Shown here piece after piece: positions 26,074 to 39,887 of a stretch of 64,000 bases of DNA; positions within the stretch are counted from its first letter, which is position 1, and every line of letters begins with the position of its first letter. The position numbers and the translations under genes were made by a program. The notes beneath the pieces were generated by a model. The model saw only the letters and a list, made by a program, of their open reading frames with translations. It had not been told where the DNA came from and ran no database searches. The DNA is from Baylisascaris procyonis. Lineage: Eukaryota; Nematoda; Chromadorea; Rhabditida; Ascarididae. The stretch covers positions 150,849 to 214,848 of the forward strand of contig JAZARR010000274.1 of NCBI GenBank assembly GCA_037389465.1, in the 5' to 3' direction.

Positions 26074-29000
26074 CTGTTGAAGGTGACGCACTGTTGAAGG
26101 TGACGCACTGTTGAAGGTGAGGCACTGTTGAAGACGACGCACTGTTGAAGGTGAGGCGCTGTTGAAGACGACGCACTGTTGAAGGTGAGGCACTGTTGAA
26201 GGCGACGCACTGTTGAAGGTGAGGCACTGTTGAAGGCGACGCACTGTTGAAGGTGAGGCGCTGTTGAAGACGACGCACTGTTGAAGGTGAGGCACTGTTG
26301 AAGACGACGCACTGTTGAAGGTGAGGCACTGTTGAAGGCGACGCACTGTTGAAGGTGAGGCACTGTTGAAGGCGACGCACTGTTGAAGGTGAGGCACTGT
26401 TGAAGACGACGCACTGTTGAAGGTGAGGCGCTGTTGAAGACGACGCACTGTTGAAGGTGAGGCACTGTTGAAGACGACGCACTGTTGAAGGTGAGGCACT
26501 GTTGAAGACGACGCACTGTTGAAGGTGAGGCGCTGTTGAAGACGACGCACTGTTGAAGGTGAGGCACTGTTGAAGGCGACGCACTGTTGAAGGTGAGGCG
26601 CTGTTGAAGACGACGCACTGTTGAAGGTGAGGCACTGTTGAAGGTGACGCACTGTTGAAGGTGAGGCACTGTTGAAGGCGACGCACTGTTGAAGGTGAGG
26701 CGCTGTTGAAGACGACGCACTGTTGAAGGTGAGGCGCTGTTGAAGACGACGCACTGTTGAAGGTGAGGCGCTGTTGAAGACGACGCACTGTTGAAGGTGA
26801 GGCGCTGTTGAAGACGACGCACTGTTGAAGGTGAGGCGCTGTTGAAGACGACGCACTGTTGAAGGTGAGGCACTGTTGAAGACGACGCACTGTTGAAGGT
26901 GAGGCACTGTTGAAGACGACGCACTGTTGAAGGTGAGGCACTGTTGAAGACGACGCACTGTTGAAGGTGAGGCGCTGTTGAAGACGACGCACTGTTGAAG
27001 GTGAGGCACTGTTGAAGGCGACGCACTGTTGAAGGTGAGGCGCTGTTGAAGACGACGCACTGTTGAAGGTGAGGCACTGTTGAAGACGACGCACTGTTGA
27101 AGGTGAGGCACTGTTGAAGGTGACGCTGTTGAAGGTGACGCACTGTTGAAGACGACGCACTGTTGAAGGTGAGGCACTGTTGAAGGTGACGCACTGTTGA
27201 AGACGACGCACTGTTGAAGGTGAGGCGCTGTTGAAGACGACGCACTGTTGAAGGTGAGGCACTGTTGAAGGCGACGCACTGTTGAAGACGACGCACTGTT
27301 GAAGAGGACGCACTGTTGAAGACGACGCACTGTTGAAGGTGAGGCACTGTTGAAGGCGACGCACTGTTGAAGGTGAGGCGCTGTTGAAGACGACGCACTG
27401 TTGAAGGTGAGGCGCTGTTGAAGGCGACGCACTGTTGAAGGTGAGGCACTGTTGAAGGCGACGCACTGTTGAAGGTGAGGCACTGTTGAAGGTGAGGCGC
27501 TGTTGAAGACGACGCACTGTTGAAGGTGACGCACTGTTGAAGGTGACGCACTGTTGAAGGTGACGCACTGTTGAAGGCGACGCACTGTTGAAGGTGAGGC
27601 ACTGTTGAAGGCGACGCACTGTTGAAGGTGACGCACTGTTGAAGGTGAGGCACTGTTGAAGGCGACGCACTGTTGAAGGTGAGGCACTGTTGAAGACGAC
27701 GCACTGTTGAAGGTGACGCACTGTTGAAGACGACGCACTGTTGAAGGTGAGGCGCTGTTGAAGACGACGCACTGTTGAAGGTGAGGCACTGTTGAAGGCG
27801 ACGCACTGTTGAAGACGACGCACTGTTGAAGGTGAGGCACTGTTGAAGACGACGCACTGTTGAAGGTGAGGCACTGTTGAAGGCGACGCACTGTTGAAGG
27901 TGACGCACTGTTGAAGGTGACGCACTGTTGAAGGTGAGGCACTGTTGAAGACGACGCACTGTTGAAGGCGACGCACTGTTGAAGACGACGCACTGTTGAA
28001 GGTGAGGCACTGTTGAAGACGACGCACTGTTGAAGGTGAGGCACTGTTGAAGGTGACGCACTGTTGAAGGTGAGGCGCTGTTGAAGACGACGCACTGTTG
28101 AAGGTGAGGCACTGTTGAAGGCGACGCACTGTTGAAGGTGAGGCGCTGTTGAAGACGACGCACTGTTGAAGGTGAGGCGCTGTTGAAGACGACGCACTGT
28201 TGAAGGTGAGGCACTGTTGAAGGCGACGCACTGTTGAAGGTGAGGCGCTGTTGAAGACGACGCACTGTTGAAGGTGAGGCGCTGTTGAAGACGACGCACT
28301 GTTGAAGGTGAGGCACTGTTGAAGACGACGCACTGTTGAAGGTGAGGCACTGTTGAAGGCGACGCACTGTTGAAGACGACGCACTGTTGAAGGTGAGGCA
28401 CTGTTGAAGGCGACGCACTGTTGAAGACGACGCACTGTTGAAGGTGAGGCACTGTTGAAGACGACGCACTGTTGAAGGTGAGGCACTGTTGAAGACGACG
28501 CACTGTTGAAGGTGAGGCACTGTTGAAGGTGACGCACTGTTGAAGGCGACGCACTGTTGAAGGTGAGGCACTGTTGAAGACGACGCACTGTTGAAGGTGA
28601 GGCACTGTTGAAGGCGACGCACTGTTGAAGACGACGCACTGTTGAAGGTGAGGCGCTGTTGAAGACGACGCACTGTTGAAGGTGAGGCACTGTTGAAGAC
28701 GACGCACTGTTGAAGGTGAGGCGCTGTTGAAGACGACGCACTGTTGAAGGTGAGGCACTGTTGAAGACGACGCACTGTTGAAGGTGAGGCACTGTTGAAG
28801 GTGACGCACTGTTGAAGACGACGCACTGTTGAAGGTGAGGCGCTGTTGAAGACGACGCACTGTTGAAGGTGAGGCACTGTTGAAGGCGACGCACTGTTGA
28901 AGGTGAGGCGCTGTTGAAGACGACGCACTGTTGAAGGTGAGGCACTGTTGAAGGCGACGCACTGTTGAAGACGACGCACTGTTGAAGGTGAGGCACTGTT

Positions 29001-32000
29001 GAAGGTGACGCACTGTTGAAGGTGACGCACTGTTGAAGGTGAGGCGCTGTTGAAGGTGACGCACTGTTGAAGACGACGCACTGTTGAAGGTGAGGCGCTG
29101 TTGAAGACGACGCACTGTTGAAGGTGAGGCACTGTTGAAGGCGACGCACTGTTGAAGGTGAGGCACTGTTGAAGACGACGCACTGTTGAAGGTGAGGCAC
29201 TGTTGAAGGCGACGCACTGTTGAAGGTGAGGCACTGTTGAAGGTGACGCACTGTTGAAGGTGAGGCACTGTTGAAGACGACGCACTGTTGAAGGTGAGGC
29301 ACTGTTGAAGGCGACGCACTGTTGAAGGCGACGCACTGTTGAAGGTGAGGCACTGTTGAAGGCGACGCACTGTTGAAGGTGACGCACTGTTGAAGGTGAG
29401 GCACTGTTGAAGACGACGCACTGTTGAAGGTGACGCACTGTTGAAGGTGAGGCACTGTTGAAGACGACGCACTGTTGAAGGTGAGGCACTGTTGAAGGCG
29501 ACGCACTGTTGAAGGTGAGGCACTGTTGAAGGCGACGCACTGTTGAAGGTGAGGCACTGTTGAAGGCGACGCACTGTTGAAGGTGACGCACTGTTGAAGG
29601 TGACGCACTGTTGAAGGTGAGGCACTGTTGAAGACGACGCACTGTTGAAGGTGAGGCACTGTTGAAGACGACGCACTGTTGAAGGTGAGGCACTGTTGAA
29701 GGCGACGCACTGTTGAAGACGACGCACTGTTGAAGGTGAGGCACTGTTGAAGACGCACTGTTGAAGACGACGCACTGTTGAAGGTGAGGCACTGTTGAAG
29801 ACGACGCACTGTTGAAGGTGAGGCACTGTTGAAGGTGAGGCACTGTTGAAGACGACGCACTGTTGAAGGTGAGGCACTGTTGAAGACGACGCACTGTTGA
29901 AGGTGAGGCACTGTTGAAGACGACGCACTGTTGAAGGTGAGGCACTGTTGAAGGTGAGGCACTGTTGAAGGTGACGCACTGTTGAAGACGACGCACTGTT
30001 GAAGGTGAGGCGCTGTTGAAGACGACGCACTGTTGAAGGTGAGGCACTGTTGAAGACGACGCACTGTTGAAGGTGAGGCACTGTTGAAGGCGACGCACTG
30101 TTGAAGGTGACGCACTGTTGAAGGTGAGGCACTGTTGAAGGCGACGCACTGTTGAAGGTGACGCACTGTTGAAGGTGACGCACTGTTGAAGACGACGCAC
30201 TGTTGAAGGTGAGGCGCTGTTGAAGACGACGCACTGTTGAAGGTGAGGCACTGTTGAAGGCGACGCACTGTTGAAGGTGAGGCGCTGTTGAAGACGACGC
30301 ACTGTTGAAGGTGAGGCACTGTTGAAGGAGACGCACTGTTGAAGGTGAGGCGCTGTTGAAGGCGACGCACTGTTGAAGGTGAGGCGCTGTTGAAGACGAC
30401 GCACTGTTGAAGGTGAGGCGCTGTTGAAGACGACGCACTGTTGAAGGTGAGGCGCTGTTGAAGACGACGCACTGTTGAAGGTGAGGCGCTGTTGAAGACG
30501 ACGCACTGTTGAAGGTGAGGCGCTGTTGAAGACGACGCACTGTTGAAGGTGAGGCACTGTTGAAGACGACGCACTGTTGAAGGTGACGCACTGTTGAAGA
30601 CGACGCACTGTTGAAGGTGACGCACTGTTGAAGGTGAGGCACTGTTGAAGGTGAGGCACTGTTGAAGACGACGCACTGTTGAAGGTGAGGCGCTGTTGAA
30701 GACGACGCACTGTTGAAGGTGAGGCACTGTTGAAGACGACGCACTGTTGAAGGTGAGGCACTGTTGAAGGACGACGCACTGTTGAAGGTGAGGCACTGTT
30801 GAAGGTGACGCACTGTTGAAGGCGACGCACTGTTGAAGACGACGCACTGTTGAAGGTGACGCGCTGTTGAAGGTGACGCACTGTTGAAGAGACGCACTGT
30901 TGAAGGTGAGGCGCTGTTGAAGACGACGCACTGTTGAAGGTGAGGCACTGTTGAAGGCGACGCACTGTTGAAGGTGACGCACTGTTGAAGGTGAGGCACT
31001 GTTGAAGACGACGCACTGTTGAAGGTGAGGCACTGTTGAAGACGACGCACTGTTGAAGGTGAGGCGCTGTTGAAGACGACGCACTGTTGAAGGTGAGGCA
31101 CTGTTGAAGGTGACGCACTGTTGAAGGTGACGCACTGTTGAAGGCGACGCACTGTTGAAGGCGACGCACTGTTGAAGGTGAGGCGCTGTTGAAGACGACG
31201 CACTGTTGAAGGTGAGGCACTGTTGAAGGTGAGGCACTGTTGAAGGCGACGCACTGTTGAAGGTGAGGCACTGTTGAAGGCGACGCACTGTTGAAGGTGA
31301 GGCGCTGTTGAAGACGACGCACTGTTGAAGGTGAGGCACTGTTGAAGGCGACGCACTGTTGAAGGTGACGCACTGTTGAAGGTGAGGCACTGTTGAAGGT
31401 GAGGCACTGTTGAAGGCGACGCACTGTTGAAGGTGAGGCGCTGTTGAAGGCGACGCACTGTTGAAGGTGAGGCACTGTTGAAGGCGACGCACTGTTGAAG
31501 GTGAGGCACTGTTGAAGGCGACGCACTGTTGAAGGTGAGGCACTGTTGAAGACGACGCACTGTTGAAGGTGAGGCGCTGTTGAAGACGACGCACTGTTGA
31601 AGGTGAGGCGCTGTTGAAGGCGACGCACTGTTGAAGGTGAGGCACTGTTGAAGGTGACGCACTGTTGAAGACGACGCACTGTTGAAGGTGAGGCGCTGTT
31701 GAAGACGACGCACTGTTGAAGGTGACGCACTGTTGAAGGCGACGCACTGTTGAAGGTGACGCACTGTTGAAGACGACGCACTGTTGAAGGTGACGCACTG
31801 TTGAAGGTGAGGCACTGTTGAAGGTGACGCACTGTTGAAGACGACGCACTGTTGAAGGTGAGGCACTGTTGAAGACGACGCACTGTTGAAGACGACGCAC
31901 TGTTGAAGGTGAGGCGCTGTTGAAGACGACGCACTGTTGAAGGTGAGGCGCTGTTGAAGACGACGCACTGTTGAAGGTGAGGCGCTGTTGAAGACGACGC

Positions 32001-33837
32001 ACTGTTGAAGGTGAGGCACTGTTGAAGACGACGCACTGTTGAAGGTGAGGCACTGTTGAAGGCGACGCACTGTTGAAGGTGAGGCGCTGTTGAAGACGAC
32101 GCACTGTTGAAGGTGAGGCACTGTTGAAGGCGACGCACTGTTGAAGGTGAGGCGCTGTTGAAGACGACGCACTGTTGAAGGTGAGGCGCTGTTGAAGACG
32201 ACGCACTGTTGAAGGTGAGGCACTGTTGAAGGCGACGCACTGTTGAAGGTGAGGCACTGTTGAAGACGACGCACTGTTGAAGACGACGCACTGTTGAAGG
32301 TGAGGCACTGTTGAAGGTGAGGCACTGTTGAAGACGACGCACTGTTGAAGGTGAGGCACTGTTGAAGGCGACGCACTGTTGAAGGTGAGGCGCTGTTGAA
32401 GACGACGCACTGTTGAAGGTGAGGCGCTGTTGAAGACGACGCACTGTTGAAGGTGAGGCGCTGTTGAAGGCGACGCACTGTTGAAGGTGAGGCACTGTTG
32501 AAGACGACGCACTGTTGAAGGTGAGGCACTGTTGAAGACGACGCACTGTTGAAGGTGAGGCACTGTTGAAGACGACGCACTGTTGAAGGTGAGGCGCTGT
32601 TGAAGACGACGCACTGTTGAAGGTGAGGCACTGTTGAAGGTGACGCACTGTTGAAGGTGACGCACTGTTGAAGACGACGCACTGTTGAAGGTGAGGCACT
32701 GTTGAAGACGACGCACTGTTGAAGGTGAGGCACTGTTGAAGGCGACGCACTGTTGAAGGTGACGCACTGTTGAAGGTGAGGCACTGTTGAAGACGACGCA
32801 CTGTTGAAGGTGAGGCACTGTTGAAGACGACGCACTGTTGAAGGTGAGGCGCTGTTGAAGACGACGCACTGTTGAAGGTGAGGCACTGTTGAAGGCGACG
32901 CACTGTTGAAGACGACGCACTGTTGAAGACGACGCACTGTTGAAGGTGAGGCACTGTTGAAGACGACGCACTGTTGAAGGTGAGGCACTGTTGAAGGCGA
33001 CGCACTGTTGAAGGTGAGGCACTGTTGAAGACGACGCACTGTTGAAGGTGAGGCACTGTTGAAGACGACGCACTGTTGAAGGTGAGGCACTGTTGAAGGT
33101 GACGCACTGTTGAAGACGACGCACTGTTGAAGGTGAGGCACTGTTGAAGGTGAGGCACTGTTGAAGACGACGCACTGTTGAAGGTGAGGCACTGTTGAAG
33201 ACGACGCACTGTTGAAGGTGAGGCGCTGTTGAAGACGACGCACTGTTGAAGGTGAGGCACTGTTGAAGACGACGCACTGTTGAAGGTGAGGCACTGTTGA
33301 AGACGACGCACTGTTGAAGGTGAGGCACTGTTGAAGGCGACGCACTGTTGAAGGTGAGGCGCTGTTGAAGACGACGCACTGTTGAAGGTGAGGCGCTGTT
33401 GAAGACGACGCACTGTTGAAGGTGAGGCGCTGTTGAAGACGACGCACTGTTGAAGGTGAGGCGCTGTTGAAGACGACGCACTGTTGAAGGTGAGGCACTG
33501 TTGAAGACGACGCACTGTTGAAGGTGAGGCACTGTTGAAGGCGACGCACTGTTGAAGGTGAGGCACTGTTGAAGGCGACGCACTGTTGAAGGTGACGCAC
33601 TGTTGAAGGCGACGCACTGTTGAAGGTGAGGCACTGTTGAAGACGACGCACTGTTGAAGGTGAGGCACTGTTGAAGACGACGCACTGTTGAAGGCGACGC
33701 ACTGTTGAAGGTGAGGCGCTGTTGAAGACGACGCACTGTTGAAGGTGAGGCGCTGTTGAAGGAGACGCACTGTTGAAGGTGAGGCGCTGTTGAAGACGAC
33801 GCACTGTTGAAGGTGAGGCACTGTTGAAGGCGACGCA

Positions 33838-34211
33838 CTGTTGAAGGTGAGGCGCTGTTGAAGACGACGCACTGTTGAAGGTGAGGCACTGTTGAAGGCG
33901 ACGCACTGTTGAAGGTGAGGCGCTGTTGAAGACGACGCACTGTTGAAGGTGAGGCACTGTTGAAGGTGAGGCACTGTTGAAGACGACGCACTGTTGAAGG
34001 TGAGGCACTGTTGAAGGCGACGCACTGTTGAAGGTGAGGCGCTGTTGAAGACGACGCACTGTTGAAGGTGAGGCACTGTTGAAGGCGACGCACTGTTGAA
34101 GGTGAGGCGCTGTTGAAGACGACGCACTGTTGAAGGTGAGGCACTGTTGAAGGCGACGCACTGTTGAAGGTGAGGCGCTGTTGAAGACGACGCACTGTTG
34201 AAGGTGAGGCA
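33838..34211 (+). repeat. 68-bp tetramer A-B-a-C series
   Basis: The order is A B a C A B a a B a C, then A B a C twice from 34025 to 34160, then A B a up to 34211. The 4-unit, 68-bp cycle A-B-a-C is common in the central domain and replaces the 306-bp block of the left domain as the local higher-order form. Confidence 0.87.
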
Positions 34212-37200
34212 CTGTTGAAGGTGAGGCGCTGTTGAAGGCGACGCACTGTTGAAGGTGAGGCACTGTTGAAGGCGACGCACTGTTGAAGGTGACGCACTGT
34301 TGAAGGTGAGGCGCTGTTGAAGACGACGCACTGTTGAAGGTGAGGCACTGTTGAAGGCGACGCACTGTTGAAGGTGAGGCGCTGTTGAAGACGACGCACT
34401 GTTGAAGGTGAGGCGCTGTTGAAGACGACGCACTGTTGAAGGTGAGGCACTGTTGAAGGCGACGCACTGTTGAAGGTGAGGCGCTGTTGAAGACGACGCA
34501 CTGTTGAAGGTGAGGCACTGTTGAAGGCGACGCACTGTTGAAGGTGAGGCGCTGTTGAAGGCGACGCACTGTTGAAGGTGAGGCACTGTTGAAGGCGACG
34601 CACTGTTGAAGGTGAGGCACTGTTGAAGGTGAGGCACTGTTGAAGACGACGCACTGTTGAAGGTGAGGCGCTGTTGAAGACGACGCACTGTTGAAGGTGA
34701 GGCGCTGTTGAAGACGACGCACTGTTGAAGGTGAGGCACTGTTGAAGACGACGCACTGTTGAAGACGACGCACTGTTGAAGGTGAGGCGCTGTTGAAGGC
34801 GACGCACTGTTGAAGACGACGCACTGTTGAAGGTGAGGCGCTGTTGAAGACGACGCACTGTTGAAGGTGAGGCGCTGTTGAAGGACGCACTGTTGAAGGT
34901 GAGGCGCTGTTGAAGACGACGCACTGTTGAAGGTGAGGCACTGTTGAAGGCGACGCACTGTTGAAGGCGAGGCACTGTTGAAGGCGACGCACTGTTGAAG
35001 ACGACGCACTGTTGAAGGTGAGGCACTGTTGAAGACGACGCACTGTTGAAGGTGAGGCACTGTTGAAGGTGACGCACTGTTGAAGACGACGCACTGTTGA
35101 AGGTGAGGCACTGTTGAAGGCGACGCACTGTTGAAGGTGAGGCGCTGTTGAAGACGACGCACTGTTGAAGGTGAGGCGCTGTTGAAGGTGACGCACTGTT
35201 GAAGGCGACGCACTGTTGAAGGTGAGGCACTGTTGAAGGCGACGCACTGTTGAAGGCGACGCACTGTTGAAGGTGAGGCGCTGTTGAAGACGACGCACTG
35301 TTGAAGGTGAGGCACTGTTGAAGGCGACGCACTGTTGAAGACGACGCACTGTTGAAGGTGAGGCACTGTTGAAGGTGACGCACTGTTGAAGGTGACGCAC
35401 TGTTGAAGGCGACGCACTGTTGAAGGTGAGGCGCTGTTGAAGACGACGCACTGTTGAAGGTGAGGCGCTGTTGAAGACGACGCACTGTTGAAGGTGAGGC
35501 GCTGTTGAAGGCGACGCACTGTTGAAGGTGAGGCACTGTTGAAGGTGACGCACTGTTGAAGACGACGCACTGTTGAAGGTGAGGCACTGTTGAAGGCGAC
35601 GCACTGTTGAAGGTGACGCACTGTTGAAGGCGAGCACTGTTGAAGACGACGCACTGTTGAAGGTGAGGCACTGTTGAAGACGACGCACTGTTGAAGGTGA
35701 GGCGCTGTTGAAGACGACGCACTGTTGAAGGTGAGGCACTGTTGAAGGTGAGGCACTGTTGAAGGCGACGCACTGTTGAAGACGAGGCACTGTTGAAGGT
35801 GACGCACTGTTGAAGACGACGCACTGTTGAAGGTGAGGCGCTGTTGAAGACGACGCACTGTTGAAGGTGAGGCACTGTTGAAGGCGACGCACTGTTGAAG
35901 GTGAGGCACTGTTGAAGACGACGCACTGTTGAAGGTGAGGCACTGTTGAAGACGACGCACTGTTGAAGGTGAGGCGCTGTTGAAGGCGACGCACTGTTGA
36001 AGGTGAGGCGCTGTTGAAGACGACGCACTGTTGAAGGTGAGGCACTGTTGAAGGCGACGCACTGTTGAAGGTGAGGCGCTGTTGAAGACGACGCACTGTT
36101 GAAGGTGAGGCACTGTTGAAGGCGACGCACTGTTGAAGGTGAGGCGCTGTTGAAGACGACGCACTGTTGAAGGTGAGGCACTGTTGAAGACGACGCACTG
36201 TTGAAGGTGACGCACTGTTGAAGACGACGCACTGTTGAAGGTGAGGCACTGTTGAAGGCGACGCACTGTTGAAGGTGAGGCGCTGTTGAAGACGACGCAC
36301 TGTTGAAGGTGAGGCGCTGTTGAAGGCGACGCACTGTTGAAGGTGAGGCGCTGTTGAAGACGACGCACTGTTGAAGGTGAGGCACTGTTGAAGGCGACGC
36401 ACTGTTGAAGGTGAGGCGCTGTTGAAGACGACGCACTGTTGAAGGTGAGGCACTGTTGAAGACGACGCACTGTTGAAGGTGAGGCACTGTTGAAGGTGAG
36501 GCACTGTTGAAGGCGACGCACTGTTGAAGGTGAGGCACTGTTGAAGGTGAGGCACTGTTGAAGACGACGCACTGTTGAAGGTGAGGCACTGTTGAAGGCG
36601 ACGCACTGTTGAAGGTGAGGCGCTGTTGAAGACGACGCACTGTTGAAGGTGAGGCACTGTTGAAGGCGACGCACTGTTGAAGGTGACGCACTGTTGAAGG
36701 CGACGCACTGTTGAAGACGACGCACTGTTGAAGGTGAGGCGCTGTTGAAGGTGACGCACTGTTGAAGACGACGCACTGTTGAAGGTGAGGCGCTGTTGAA
36801 GGCGACGCACTGTTGAAGGTGAGGCACTGTTGAAGGCGACGCACTGTTGAAGGTGAGGCACTGTTGAAGGCGACGCACTGTTGAAGGTGACGCACTGTTG
36901 AAGGTGACGCACTGTTGAAGACGACGCACTGTTGAAGGTGAGGCACTGTTGAAGGTGACGCACTGTTGAAGGTGACGCACTGTTGAAGGTGACGCACTGT
37001 TGAAGGCGACGCACTGTTGAAGACGACGCACTGTTGAAGGTGACGCACTGTTGAAGACGACGCACTGTTGAAGGTGAGGCGCTGTTGAAGACGACGCACT
37101 GTTGAAGGTGAGGCACTGTTGAAGGCGACGCACTGTTGAAGGTGAGGCGCTGTTGAAGACGACGCACTGTTGAAGGTGTGGCACTGTTGAAGACGACGCA

Positions 37201-37897
37201 CTGTTGAAGGTGAGGCACTGTTGAAGGCGACGCACTGTTGAAGACGACGCACTGTTGAAGGTGAGGCGCTGTTGAAGACGACGCACTGTTGAAGGTGACG
37301 CACTGTTGAAGGTGACGCACTGTTGAAGGTGACGCACTGTTGAAGACGACGCACTGTTGAAGGTGAGGCACTGTTGAAGGTGAGGCACTGTTGAAGACGA
37401 CGCACTGTTGAAGGTGAGGCACTGTTGAAGGTGACGCACTGTTGAAGACGACGCACTGTTGAAGGTGAGGCACTGTTGAAGGCGACGCACTGTTGAAGGT
37501 GAGGCACTGTTGAAGACGACGCACTGTTGAAGGTGAGGCACTGTTGAAGGTGACGCACTGTTGAAGACGACGCACTGTTGAAGGTGAGGCACTGTTGAAG
37601 GTGACGCACTGTTGAAGACGACGCACTGTTGAAGGTGAGGCGCTGTTGAAGACGACGCACTGTTGAAGGTGAGGCGCTGTTGAAGACGACGCACTGTTGA
37701 AGGTGAGGCACTGTTGAAGGTGAGGCACTGTTGAAGGTGAGGCGCTGTTGAAGACGACGCACTGTTGAAGGTGAGGCACTGTTGAAGGTGAGGCACTGTT
37801 GAAGACGACGCACTGTTGAAGGTGAGGCACTGTTGAAGACGACGCACTGTTGAAGGTGAGGCGCTGTTGAAGACGACGCACTGTTGAAGGTGAGGCG

Positions 37898-37936
37898 CTG
37901 TTGAAGGCGACGACGCACTGTTGAAGACGTGACGCA
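37898..37936 (+). repeat. Two adjacent over-long units (20 and 19 bp)
   Basis: The first unit carries gcgacgacgca (20 bp, an extra acg relative to C). The second carries acgtgacgca (19 bp). Two neighbouring expansions in an otherwise regular area suggest one local slippage event. Confidence 0.85.
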
Positions 37937-39857
37937 CTGTTGAAGGTGAGGCACTGTTGAAGACGACGCACTGTTGAAGGTGTGGCACTGTTGAAGGCGA
38001 CGCACTGTTGAAGGTGAGGCGCTGTTGAAGACGACGCACTGTTGAAGGTGAGGCACTGTTGAAGGCGACGCACTGTTGAAGACGACGCACTGTTGAAGGT
38101 GAGGCGCTGTTGAAGACGACGCACTGTTGAAGGTGAGGCACTGTTGAAGGCGACGCACTGTTGAAGACGACGCACTGTTGAAGGTGAGGCACTGTTGAAG
38201 GCGACGCACTGTTGAAGGTGAGGCACTGTTGAAGGCGACGCACTGTTGAAGGTGAGGCACTGTTGAAGGCGACGCACTGTTGAAGGTGACGCACTGTTGA
38301 AGGTGAGGCACTGTTGAAGGCGACGCACTGTTGAAGACGACGCACTGTTGAAGGTGAGGCACTGTTGAAGGCGACGCACTGTTGAAGGTGAGGCGCTGTT
38401 GAAGACGACGCACTGTTGAAGGTGAGGCACTGTTGAAGGCGACGCACTGTTGAAGGTGAGGCGCTGTTGAAGACGACGCACTGTTGAAGGTGAGGCGCTG
38501 TTGAAGACGACGCACTGTTGAAGGTGAGGCACTGTTGAAGGCGACGCACTGTTGAAGGTGACGCACTGTTGAAGGTGAGGCACTGTTGAAGACGACGCAC
38601 TGTTGAAGGCGACGCACTGTTGAAGGTGAGGCACTGTTGAAGGCGACGCACTGTTGAAGGCGACGCACTGTTGAAGGTGAGGCACTGTTGAAGGCGACGC
38701 ACTGTTGAAGGTGACGCACTGTTGAAGGCGACGCACTGTTGAAGACGACGCACTGTTGAAGGCGACGCACTGTTGAAGGTGAGGCGCTGTTGAAGACGAC
38801 GCACTGTTGAAGGTGAGGCACTGTTGAAGGCGACGCACTGTTGAAGGTGAGGCACTGTTGAAGGCGACGCACTGTTGAAGGTGAGGCACTGTTGAAGGCG
38901 ACGCACTGTTGAAGGTGAGGCACTGTTGAAGACGACGCACTGTTGAAGGTGAGGCGCTGTTGAAGGCGACGCACTGTTGAAGGTGAGGCGCTGTTGAAGA
39001 CGACGCACTGTTGAAGGTGAGGCACTGTTGAAGGTGACGCACTGTTGAAGGTGACGCACTGTTGAAGACGACGCACTGTTGAAGGTGAGGCACTGTTGAA
39101 GGTGACGCACTGTTGAAGACGACGCACTGTTGAAGGTGAGGCGCTGTTGAAGACGACGCACTGTTGAAGGTGTGGCACTGTTGAAGGCGACGCACTGTTG
39201 AAGGTGAGGCGCTGTTGAAGACGACGCACTGTTGAAGACGACGCACTGTTGAAGGTGAGGCGCTGTTGAAGACGACGCACTGTTGAAGGTGAGGCACTGT
39301 TGAAGGCGACGCACTGTTGAAGGTGAGGCGCTGTTGAAGACGACGCACTGTTGAAGGTGAGGCACTGTTGAAGGTGAGGCGCTGTTGAAGACGACGCACT
39401 GTTGAAGGTGAGGCACTGTTGAAGACGACGCACTGTTGAAGGTGAGGCGCTGTTGAAGACGACGCACTGTTGAAGGTGAGGCGCTGTTGAAGACGACGCA
39501 CTGTTGAAGGTGAGGCGCTGTTGAAGACGACGCACTGTTGAAGGTGAGGCGCTGTTGAAGGCGACGCACTGTTGAAGGTGAGGCGCTGTTGAAGACGACG
39601 CACTGTTGAAGGTGTGGCACTGTTGAAGGCGACGCACTGTTGAAGACGACGCACTGTTGAAGACGACGCACTGTTGAAGGTGAGGCACTGTTGAAGACGA
39701 CGCACTGTTGAAGGTGAGGCACTGTTGAAGGCGACGCACTGTTGAAGACGACGCACTGTTGAAGGTGAGGCGCTGTTGAAGGCGACGCACTGTTGAAGGT
39801 GAGGCACTGTTGAAGGCGACGCACTGTTGAAGGTGAGGCACTGTTGAAGACGACGCA

Positions 39858-39887
39858 CTGTTGAAGGTGACACTGTTGAAGGCGACA
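39858..39887 (+). repeat. Two adjacent 15-bp units
   Basis: An E-like and a C-like unit in tandem have each lost gc before the final ca (endings gtgaca and gcgaca). The shared deletion in neighbours suggests one unit lost it and was then duplicated or converted. Single examples occur near 5.25 and 55.09 kb. Confidence 0.85.
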